Of a stretch of 64,000 bases of DNA, positions 1 through 7,668 are shown piece after piece. Position 1 is the stretch's first letter. Each line of letters opens with the position of its first letter. The stretch is from Paludibacter sp. (GTDB lineage Bacteria > Bacteroidota > Bacteroidia > Bacteroidales > Paludibacteraceae). The position numbers were made by a program, and so were the translations under genes. The notes under the pieces are model-generated. The model did no database searches. It was not told the origin of the DNA and saw nothing but the letters and a program-made list of their open reading frames with translations. Location of the stretch: contig JAMPAY010000011.1 in assembly GCA_023666945.1 (NCBI GenBank), positions 1 to 64,000 of the forward strand, given 5' to 3'.

Positions 1-9
1 AAAAAAACG

Positions 10-17
10 TACCTTTG
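10..17 (+). promoter_or_regulatory. Possible -7 promoter box, first operon
   Basis: TACCTTTG matches the Bacteroidota -7 consensus TAnnTTTG. A -33 element would lie before the window edge. The next gene starts at 225, so a transcript from here would have a leader of about 200 bases. The rest of 1-224 is AT-rich and holds no gene that I can see. Confidence 0.3.
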
Positions 18-224
18 TTGTGGACATTTTTTGTAATGTTTGTATATGTATATCATGGTTTAGTATGTTGATATACAGACTAATATATGTGTTGCGATTT
101 GCTATGAACGGATATTACCTTATCTGTTGAATGTAAGAAACAGATGGTTGAAATAGCAATTGCACCTTTGGAGTAAATAATTAAATAATATAACTAATTA
201 ATTAGCGAACTAACTATTTTTTCT

Positions 225-1817
225 ATGAAACGAATACAATTGGTATTATTAGGTGTGATCTCTGTCACACAAGTTTTTGCACAGCAAACCGCAAATATAG
301 GTGAATTAAAACAGTACGACCGTTCTTCTATTACCACGCTTATGGTGTATCATCCGGAAGACGAATTTTGCTGCGAAATAGCAACAGTATTCGATTCTAT
401 GCCGGTACCCGACAAATTTAACGAACATCATGCAGGAAAAAGATTTATAGACTTCAATACCTTCTATGGGCTCAAAGCAAACAACGAAACGTACGCTTAT
501 CGCTCACAAGATAAAAATCAATTAGGTATCAATCAAGCCTTGTATAAAGCACTGATTGAAAATGAAGAGATATTGCTGTCGACAAACTATGAAGAACTGC
601 TCCTGAAAAATTATTGTAAACAATTAAAAATTGATTATGTGCAAGGGGTAACCAATTGGAAGGATGTACAGGCTAAATTAAATACACTAAAACAAAATAA
701 ACAACAAAAAATAAAAGACAAAGTAAGTAATGCCGTACCACAAGGATTAAACAAAGCCAAATACGGCAAAATACTCAGCGCAAAAGATATTGAGATTAAT
801 GCTAAAGCCATTGAAAACTTGCTGAATGAAAACAACTATGGCATGCTACTTGTCGCACGTTGGTTTGGGTTGGAAGGAGACTCTGTACAGGATGCAACGT
901 TTAACTGCAACCTAATCAAAGATAGAGGACAATACAATGCAGATGATATAGATATTGCAATTGCGCAACAGACTACACGAGATGTGAACGATATCTTGGC
1001 AGATGCAGGAGAGGAGTTGATTCAAAACACTTACATCATCGTTAACGACATTACTTACGTTACTACTGAAGAAAAAGCCGAAGCAGGCAAAATAGCAGCC
1101 ACTGTTATCTTGTCCGTACTCGGAGGTTTGTCAGGACAAAGCCAATATATCAATAACAGTATACAAGCCGTCAATAAAATTGCCGACTCGTTCACCGGCT
1201 TTGATGTGCGTACACATTCCTATTTGTACCGACTTGTTTGGAACGAAGAGGTAGCAGGCAAGTTCTATAGTATGTACTACACCGCTACGCCGGACCCTGA
1301 GAAAATCATTGCGTTCCTCACCGATACCACTACTTTCAAAGTACAATATGTGGCACACGAATACGAGGCAGACAAAAAATCAGTCACTAAGCAAGGGGTC
1401 GACCGTAACGAATATGTCAAGTACATCTGCACCCGTTCGTTGGATAAAAATATTGCTTCTTTGCAGTTGGCATACGAAGATTTCAAAGTCAAGACCCCTG
1501 TATTCGATGTATTTGCTGACGAGAAAGGAAACAAAGTATATACTGCTAAAATAGGTCTCAAAGAAGGTATTAGCGAAAAATCTACTTTCGAGGTAGTTAA
1601 AAAGGTAATCAATCCGGAGACAAACAGAACCCGATATGTACATGTGGCTACCCTCAAACCAATCAAAGACAAAGTGTGGGACAACCGATATTACATGACG
1701 GGAGACGCTCCGAAGCAGGAAATCAATGCCACACACTTTAAGAAAACAGCAGGTGGTGAAATCCTACCGGGTATGCTCATTATTGAAGGCAAATACAAAA
1801 AAGCAAAAGCAGAATAA
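225..1817 (+). CDS. Exported protein of unknown function (530 aa)
   Basis: I do not recognise this family. Residues 1-19 form a clear signal peptide (hydrophobic core, then VFAQQ), so the protein is exported to the periplasm or envelope. Residues about 130-170 are Lys/Gln/Asn-rich and probably helical. Near the C-terminus the stretch around AKIGLKEGISEKSTFEVV resembles the small beta domains found at the ends of CsgG/FlgT-like envelope proteins; that is inference only. It is the first of five co-directional exported-protein genes spaced 16-27 bases apart (11 before the last), so they are probably one transcript. The ATG is chosen because it starts the signal peptide directly. Confidence 0.8.
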   Translation: MKRIQLVLLGVISVTQVFAQQTANIGELKQYDRSSITTLMVYHPEDEFCCEIATVFDSMPVPDKFNEHHAGKRFIDFNTFYGLKANNETYAYRSQDKNQLGINQALYKALIENEEILLSTNYEELLLKNYCKQLKIDYVQGVTNWKDVQAKLNTLKQNKQQKIKDKVSNAVPQGLNKAKYGKILSAKDIEINAKAIENLLNENNYGMLLVARWFGLEGDSVQDATFNCNLIKDRGQYNADDIDIAIAQQTTRDVNDILADAGEELIQNTYIIVNDITYVTTEEKAEAGKIAATVILSVLGGLSGQSQYINNSIQAVNKIADSFTGFDVRTHSYLYRLVWNEEVAGKFYSMYYTATPDPEKIIAFLTDTTTFKVQYVAHEYEADKKSVTKQGVDRNEYVKYICTRSLDKNIASLQLAYEDFKVKTPVFDVFADEKGNKVYTAKIGLKEGISEKSTFEVVKKVINPETNRTRYVHVATLKPIKDKVWDNRYYMTGDAPKQEINATHFKKTAGGEILPGMLIIEGKYKKAKAE

Positions 1818-1844
1818 CATGTCTAACCATAATTAGTTACAACA

Positions 1845-2336
1845 ATGAAAAAACTATTTGTATGTATGTGTGCCATATTGATGCTCTTGCCTGCACAAGC
1901 GCAAAAAGTGAAAGCCAACAAAGATACACAGACTTTTCGCTATGAGTTGGAATGTGCGGGCAATGCCGCACAGGGCAACTACCTCGTAAAAGTGTGGAGT
2001 TATGCGCGAAAAGCCGCTGTTGCTGCCGAGCAATGCAAAAAGAACGCTGTACACGGCGTCATCTTCAAAGGATTTACGGGAACTAACGGCTGTGTTTCTC
2101 AACGTGCTCTTGCCTCTACTCCCGGTGTAGAAACAGAGTTTGAGGAATTTTTCCAAGAGTTTTTTAAGGATGGAGGTGAATATCTGAAATATGTAGCCGT
2201 AACGGCCGGAACACAAGAAATAGTGAAAGTAGGAAAAGACTACAAAGTAGGTGTGGTAGTTACCGTACACAAAGATGCCCTGCGCAAGGCGTTAGAAGCC
2301 GCAGGCGTACTGAAAGGACTAAACTACGGATTCTAA
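1845..2336 (+). CDS. Exported protein of unknown function (163 aa)
   Basis: A signal peptide is visible (about residues 1-19, ending LPAQAQ). The mature part is paralogous to the next gene: both have a segment of the form A-x-A-A-E-x-x-K-x-x-A-V-x-x-V-x-F-x-G, then an E-x-F-x-x-F-F-x-D-x-G-x-Y segment, then a strand and a final helix (V-H-K-D-A-L-R-K-A-L-E-A-A-G-V-L-K). This layout loosely recalls the LPP20/FlgT N-terminal fold of envelope proteins, which is inference. It is second in the five-gene exported-protein operon. Function unknown. Confidence 0.8.
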   Translation: MKKLFVCMCAILMLLPAQAQKVKANKDTQTFRYELECAGNAAQGNYLVKVWSYARKAAVAAEQCKKNAVHGVIFKGFTGTNGCVSQRALASTPGVETEFEEFFQEFFKDGGEYLKYVAVTAGTQEIVKVGKDYKVGVVVTVHKDALRKALEAAGVLKGLNYGF

Positions 2337-2352
2337 AACATAGAGCAAAATT

Positions 2353-2832
2353 ATGAAAAAGCAAACTATTCTGTGCCTATTGGCATCTATGGTAATCATA
2401 TTATCTGACTGTAGCGTTCAACGTTCACAAGCCTATTACAACTACGAAAGCCGCATCATTGCTACCGAACTGGATGGTAGTTATACTCTTCGTGCTTTTG
2501 GAAAAGGACGCAACGCAGTAGATGCTTACGAAGAAGCACAAAAGCAGGCCGTCTATGATGTTCTATTCAATGGCGTCAAATCGGCAGATAGCAAGGTGCA
2601 ACCTCTCCGACCATTGCTCACCGAAGTAAATGCCAAAGAGAAATATGCGGAGTACTTCAATGTGTTCTTTGCTGATAATGGAGCATACAAAAAATACTGT
2701 AGTAAAAAAGAGCGTCGTGTATTGACATCCAATTTTAGTCGTACCGATGCGCAAACCATGGCGGAAGTTACAGTGTGCGTTTTCCGCTCGCAGTTGGAGA
2801 AAAAACTACGCGAAGACGGAATCTTAAAATAA
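2353..2832 (+). CDS. Putative lipoprotein, paralogue of the preceding gene (159 aa)
   Basis: The N-terminus is a signal sequence ending IILSDC, which could be a lipobox, although Asp at -1 is unusual, so lipidation is uncertain. The body repeats the pattern of the 163-aa neighbour: GKGRNAVDAYEEAQKQAV followed by VLFNGV, an EYFNVFFADNGAYKKY segment, and a final helix EKKLREDGILK. The two genes therefore look like an old tandem duplication. It sits 16 bases after its paralogue in the same operon. Function unknown. Confidence 0.75.
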   Translation: MKKQTILCLLASMVIILSDCSVQRSQAYYNYESRIIATELDGSYTLRAFGKGRNAVDAYEEAQKQAVYDVLFNGVKSADSKVQPLRPLLTEVNAKEKYAEYFNVFFADNGAYKKYCSKKERRVLTSNFSRTDAQTMAEVTVCVFRSQLEKKLREDGILK

Positions 2833-2854
2833 ACCATTCTCAAATCGAAAGAAT

Positions 2855-3808
2855 ATGAAAAAACGAGTCTTTCTTTTACTATCGCTGTGCTGCTCTGTTA
2901 TGATAGCGTTTGCACAAGCCAAAAAGCCAACTATCATGGTGGTTCCTTCCGACCAATGGTGCTACCAGCATGGATATGTGCAGACTTTAGACAATCAAGG
3001 GACTGAGGTTGTCATCTCCGATTATGCCAAAGCCTTGCAACAAGACATCGACCTCAAGGTTATGATCGCTACCATCAACGACCTGATGGCGGAACGCGAC
3101 TTCCCATGCAAAGACCTCGAGCAACAACTCAAGATTATTGCACAGCAAAATGCAGAACTCAACCTCATCACCAGTAAAAACGGCAACGAGACGGCAGAAA
3201 ACCCAATAGACCGACTCAACCGTGTGGCAAAATCGGATATTATCTTAGAGATTTCTTGGACTATCAATACGTTCGGACCCAAACGCTCGCTTACCTATAT
3301 TATTGAAGGAAAAGATGCCTATACGGGCAAAAGCATTGGTAGCGTTACAGGTACCAGCGACCACACCTTCAGTAGCGACAATGCTACGCTATTGCGCGAG
3401 GCTGCATTGGCAAATATCGACAATTTCAACTACCGACTGCAAACACACTTTGAAGACTTGTTTGCCAATGGACGCGAGATCGTATTCCAAATTCGCGTCT
3501 TTGCGGACAATGCTGCAGGTATCGACTTAGAGAGTGAGTTTGACGACCAAGAGTTAGCAGAGATTATTGATGCTTGGATGTACAACAATACCGTACAACA
3601 TCGTTTCAGCAAATTAGGAATGTCCGAAAACTATATCTCCTACGAGCAAGTGCGTATTCCACTCTACAACGAGACAGGAGTGCCTATGGATGCCGAGAGT
3701 TTCGGACGCCGGTTGCGCAAAGTATTACGCAAAGAACCGTATAACATCCCCGTGAAAGTGATGCCTAATGGCTTAGGTAAATGTGTCTTATATTTAGGGG
3801 AAAAATAA
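2855..3808 (+). CDS. Exported DUF6175-like protein (317 aa)
   Basis: A signal peptide (residues 1-20, ending IAFAQA) is followed by the segment PTIMVVPSDQWCYQHGYV and a central segment KSDIILEISWTINTFGPKRSLTYIIEGKDAYTGKSIG. This pattern fits the uncharacterised Bacteroidales family I know as DUF6175; I assign it from memory and not from a search. The domain has the look of a periplasmic protein that contributes to an envelope complex, but no catalytic residues stand out. Fourth gene of the operon, 22 bases after the previous one. Confidence 0.65.
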   Translation: MKKRVFLLLSLCCSVMIAFAQAKKPTIMVVPSDQWCYQHGYVQTLDNQGTEVVISDYAKALQQDIDLKVMIATINDLMAERDFPCKDLEQQLKIIAQQNAELNLITSKNGNETAENPIDRLNRVAKSDIILEISWTINTFGPKRSLTYIIEGKDAYTGKSIGSVTGTSDHTFSSDNATLLREAALANIDNFNYRLQTHFEDLFANGREIVFQIRVFADNAAGIDLESEFDDQELAEIIDAWMYNNTVQHRFSKLGMSENYISYEQVRIPLYNETGVPMDAESFGRRLRKVLRKEPYNIPVKVMPNGLGKCVLYLGEK

Positions 3809-3819
3809 ATTGTATCGTC

Positions 3820-4752
3820 ATGAAAAAGATTTTTTGTATCCTCACGAGCATATGCCTTTCGGTAGGCATGTTCGCACAAACCAATACCACGAGTATCAAC
3901 CTATTCCCCTTGGTGGAAGATTGGGCAGAACCTTTCCCTACCACGGCGAAGGCATATGTAGAAAACAAACTGATGGCGCTCTGTTCTGCACAAGGCATTA
4001 GTTCTACCGACTATCTGTCGCAGTTCTTTATTACTGTACGCGCTACTCCGCTTACTAAAGATATTCTCCCAACCACGCCTATGCAAATAGCCGAGAATAT
4101 GGAACTCACATTCTATATTGCCGACAACATCAATCAGAAAGTGTTCGCTACTACCTCCATCAATGTAAAAGGTGTGGGCACTACTGAGGCTAAAGCCTAT
4201 ATGGATGCCCTAAAGCATATCAATATCACATCCAACCGCCTGCAAGCCTTTGTGCAAGCAGGGCAAGAGAAAATTATTGCGTACTATAATGCTGAAGCAC
4301 CTACCAAACTGAAAGAAGCGCGTGCGTTGGTACAGATGAAGCAATATGAAGCCGCTATGTATATTGCAGCCTCTATACCTTCGGCTTGCCGGTATTTTGA
4401 TGAAGCCACACAATTGGGCGTAGAGATATACCAACTCTACTACGCACAACAATGCGAAAAGAAATTGGCATTGGCGCGTACGGCATGGGCGGCTGAGCAA
4501 AATGCAGAAGGAGCCGCTGCTGCAGGCGAATATCTTGCGCAGATATATTCCGATGCACCTTGTTATAGCGATGCTATGAAGTTGTATGCAGAGATTAAGG
4601 GTAAAGTACTTGACGATTGGAAGTTCGAGATGAAGCAATACCAAGATGGCGTAGACATCCAAAAAGAAGCCATCAATGCATGGCGTGAAGTAGGAGTTGC
4701 CTACGGCAAAGGACAACAACCTACCACCACCAATATAGCATGGCTGCGATAG
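3820..4752 (+). CDS. Exported protein of unknown function (310 aa)
   Basis: The start is placed at the ATG that begins the signal peptide (MKKIFCILTS, ending GMFAQT); a longer reading frame exists upstream but would bury the signal peptide. Residues about 165-270 are helix-rich and Ala-rich and contain repeats of the type A-R-A-L-V-Q-M-K-Q-Y-E-A-A and A-E-A-A-A-G-E-Y-L, suggestive of TPR-like helical hairpins. It is the last gene of the exported-protein operon and is followed directly by a strong terminator. It ends in a TAG codon, so TAG is a working stop in this genome. Function unknown. Confidence 0.75.
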   Translation: MKKIFCILTSICLSVGMFAQTNTTSINLFPLVEDWAEPFPTTAKAYVENKLMALCSAQGISSTDYLSQFFITVRATPLTKDILPTTPMQIAENMELTFYIADNINQKVFATTSINVKGVGTTEAKAYMDALKHINITSNRLQAFVQAGQEKIIAYYNAEAPTKLKEARALVQMKQYEAAMYIAASIPSACRYFDEATQLGVEIYQLYYAQQCEKKLALARTAWAAEQNAEGAAAAGEYLAQIYSDAPCYSDAMKLYAEIKGKVLDDWKFEMKQYQDGVDIQKEAINAWREVGVAYGKGQQPTTTNIAWLR

Positions 4753-4778
4753 ACAAATAGTATATACTACGCTATACA

Positions 4779-4822
4779 AAAAGTCCCTTTTCTACCTCTT
4801 GCTGTGTAGAAAAGGGACTTTT
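4779..4822. terminator. Bidirectional intrinsic terminator
   Basis: A perfect 17-bp inverted repeat (4779-4795 with 4806-4822) with a 10-base loop. It carries an A-run at its left end and a T-run at its right end, so it can terminate from both sides. It lies between the convergent exported-protein operon and the amylase operon. Confidence 0.85.
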
Positions 4823-4892
4823 ATTTACTACTGTTGACCGAATTAAAACTGAAATACACTTAACTTAATTCCGTTCAACAAGTAATGTTATC

Positions 4893-7649
4893 TTAGTATT
4901 TTATGATTTTGCACGTATTACGCTTGCCGTTCTGCTCTATGATAAGCAGGTATATACCATTGTCTGCGCCTGAAAGATTCAGGCGTTTGACGTTAGATAG
5001 GGTTGCAATTGCTTGTCCGCTCAAGTTATATACGGTCACGTTGGCTTGCTCCGACAGGTAAACAACTCCGTTGGTAAGTGTCGGATAAACAGTAATATTC
5101 TCCCCTCCTGCATTCACCAATGGCAGGTCTGTCGTAAAATCGTACGAAACGGGTACTTCCGGTAAGGTAAACGGTCGGGCTGTGAATATGCGGAGTTCAC
5201 CGGGCATTAACCCAATAACACCTACTTTCTGCGGTGTTTGATAAAAATAGTCGTACCATGTTCCCTCCGGTAGGCGGACAGTCTTGGTATCGGTAGCAGA
5301 GAAATTGCCCACTACAAAGATAGCGTCACTACCTGTTCCCCACACAATAGTGCGCACTTCCAAACCGCTGGTTATTGATACGGATGTCGGGTCTCCTATA
5401 AATACAGAGGGAGCCAATCGGGTTCGCAATTGTATCAGTTGTGCAACTTTTCTGTATTGCTCCATACGCAATCCCTCTTTTAACCAACCTAACGTTTCTG
5501 GTTGTTCTTTTATCGAACAGCGGTTGTTGTTGTTTATGGTAGTGCTGCCTTTTGTTGAATTAATGCTATAGTCAAAACCTAATTCGTTCCATTGCCATAT
5601 CATTTGCGACCCATTCAATAATAAATTGAATGCCATGTTGAGAGGTACACGCGATAACCGGACTTGTTCATCTTGTTTGATAATATCTATTCCTTCGGTT
5701 TTTGCTTTATAGAAGTTGCGTTCTTCATCGTGCGATTCACAATAAGTAACATAGCCGTCTTGGTTGGCATCAGCGAAAGAGTCTGATGTAAGTTTTCCCA
5801 TGGCTGTTTGTGAATAAGCATTATTGGTGTTTTGCCAGCAGAGCATACCATTCTTAATCAAAGCAGGACGTTCGCTCGACATCTTATCTCCCCAATGTTC
5901 CAATATAAAATAGGCATCATCGGCAGCAGCACGCACACCATTGGTATAGTAGTGGTTTATGTTCTCCATTCGTTTGTTGCAGTCGGCACCGCAGAAACCG
6001 TGCGAAAGATCCATTCTGTAGCCATCCACATGAAATTCGGTTATCCAATATTGTAGTGCACGTGTAAACATTTTGCGTGTCTCCTCAAAGTCATGATTCC
6101 AATCTTCGTACACGTTGTCCGAGTGAGGTGCACTTACGTTGAACCAGGGGTTTTGTGCCAAGTCAGTACCATAAGGATACAATTTGTTCTGTGGATTCAG
6201 TCCGGTGGCATGGTTGAATACCATGTCCATAATTACTGCTATACCGCGTTGGTGGCATTCGTCAATAAAGGTCTTTATCTGAGTTTCTGTACCATAGGCT
6301 TTGTCGGGAGCAAAATAATGGGTGGGTGAGTATCCCCAATTGTAGTTGCCCTCGAACTCACAAATAGGCATCAACTCAATAGCGTTTACTCCCAAGTTTT
6401 GCAGGTAGTCAAGCCGACGGCGAACACCTTCTATCGAACGTTCGGGAGTGTAATCATATACCCATAGTTCATATATGATAAGGTTATTTTTGTTTGGACG
6501 CTTGAAATTGAGTGTCGCATCGCTCCATTCAAATGCAGGCTTTCCTGTTTGCAGTACAGATACATAGCCTTCGCCTTTTTTAGGATAGGGCATCAGTGTG
6601 GGGTCTATTTGTTTGGGTTCGTAACTGTCGTCGGGGTGTAGTACTTTTGTAGAATAGGCATCCGATATTTTCTTCATCTGACCATCGGCACGTACCACCC
6701 AGTATTGGTAGGCATATTCTTTGCCCGGTTCCAAATTCTCTATCTCAATCCAAAAATGATTACCGTCACGAAACATCTGATAATCCGCTTGCAATGTCCA
6801 ATCGTTGAAATCGCCCACTACATACACGGCTTTAGCAGGGGCTGTCTTGCCGGCAGCATATGTGCAAAGGGTTACTCGTGTAAGGTCGTTGTCGTCATAA
6901 TAAATACCCATTTCTTCTTTGCCTGCAGGGCGCGTACGCTCCTCTGTGGCACGCATTACCGATACCGATATACTAACGCTTTTTTCTTCGGTAGCATTGC
7001 CGGCAGTAAAAGTTACGGTAAAGTCGCCTTGCTCTTTGAACGTAATGCTGTGTTGTAATGACATACCCTGAGTTACATATACCTCTTCCTCATTAACGCG
7101 TAGCGACAAACGAGCATCTTCTGAAGACACGCAATTGAACTCGAGGGTTTCGCCAGCACTCAGCAATATGTTCTCATCGGAAGGAGATAGTATCTTTGCG
7201 ACCAATCCGGGGTCTACCAATTCTACAAAAATGTCACCACCACCGGCAGTCTTCCCCTCTAAAGAGCCGTTTGGACCATCATGAAAGACAAAGGCCATTT
7301 TCAGTATTTCTTCGTCTTGAGGGCATCCATAGTACTCGTTGATATTGGGAATTACAAGTTGCCAATTAGTCCCTACTTTGGTCATTTTGTATTTGGTGTC
7401 GTTACCGCGCCATTGGGCAGTAGCATATTTCCAATCGGAATCCGTTTTGCTGGCAGAGGTTATCAAACCCGTATGTGCATAGCAGGTCTTGGCAGTGGCC
7501 ATACCTTTATTCCCCTCCTGTGGGTTAAAAGTAATTGTTATTTCGCCGGTATAGCCTTTGGCAATAAATACGGGAGTGGTAGTTACTTGTGCTTTGCCGC
7601 TGAAGGTACAACAAAGCAATAAGAATATCAATAGCAATTCTTTTCTCAT
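4893..7649 (-). CDS. Secreted GH13 alpha-amylase-family glycosidase with T9SS sorting tail (918 aa)
   Basis: Signal peptide at 1-20. Residues about 22-145 form a beta-rich, probably carbohydrate-binding module. About 150-235 is an Ig-like strand domain, and about 245-345 is a CBM48/E-set type domain (AVYVVGDFNDW at about 275-284). The GH13 barrel follows, with DMVFNH (475-480), DGYRMDLSH (542-550, nucleophile Asp547), EHWGD (general acid Glu584) and CESHDEE (637-643). The C-terminal 65 residues form a Por-type sorting domain (VYPTLTNGVVYL, then a final strand CKIIKY). It is expected to hydrolyse or debranch alpha-glucans outside the cell or on its surface. It lies 19 bases downstream of another amylase and is probably co-transcribed. 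The exact specificity (alpha-amylase or pullulanase-like) cannot be told from sequence alone. Confidence 0.9.
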   Translation of the reverse strand: MRKELLLIFLLLCCTFSGKAQVTTTPVFIAKGYTGEITITFNPQEGNKGMATAKTCYAHTGLITSASKTDSDWKYATAQWRGNDTKYKMTKVGTNWQLVIPNINEYYGCPQDEEILKMAFVFHDGPNGSLEGKTAGGGDIFVELVDPGLVAKILSPSDENILLSAGETLEFNCVSSEDARLSLRVNEEEVYVTQGMSLQHSITFKEQGDFTVTFTAGNATEEKSVSISVSVMRATEERTRPAGKEEMGIYYDDNDLTRVTLCTYAAGKTAPAKAVYVVGDFNDWTLQADYQMFRDGNHFWIEIENLEPGKEYAYQYWVVRADGQMKKISDAYSTKVLHPDDSYEPKQIDPTLMPYPKKGEGYVSVLQTGKPAFEWSDATLNFKRPNKNNLIIYELWVYDYTPERSIEGVRRRLDYLQNLGVNAIELMPICEFEGNYNWGYSPTHYFAPDKAYGTETQIKTFIDECHQRGIAVIMDMVFNHATGLNPQNKLYPYGTDLAQNPWFNVSAPHSDNVYEDWNHDFEETRKMFTRALQYWITEFHVDGYRMDLSHGFCGADCNKRMENINHYYTNGVRAAADDAYFILEHWGDKMSSERPALIKNGMLCWQNTNNAYSQTAMGKLTSDSFADANQDGYVTYCESHDEERNFYKAKTEGIDIIKQDEQVRLSRVPLNMAFNLLLNGSQMIWQWNELGFDYSINSTKGSTTINNNNRCSIKEQPETLGWLKEGLRMEQYRKVAQLIQLRTRLAPSVFIGDPTSVSITSGLEVRTIVWGTGSDAIFVVGNFSATDTKTVRLPEGTWYDYFYQTPQKVGVIGLMPGELRIFTARPFTLPEVPVSYDFTTDLPLVNAGGENITVYPTLTNGVVYLSEQANVTVYNLSGQAIATLSNVKRLNLSGADNGIYLLIIEQNGKRNTCKIIKY

Positions 7650-7668
7650 GTTTTGTGTATGTACGGAT

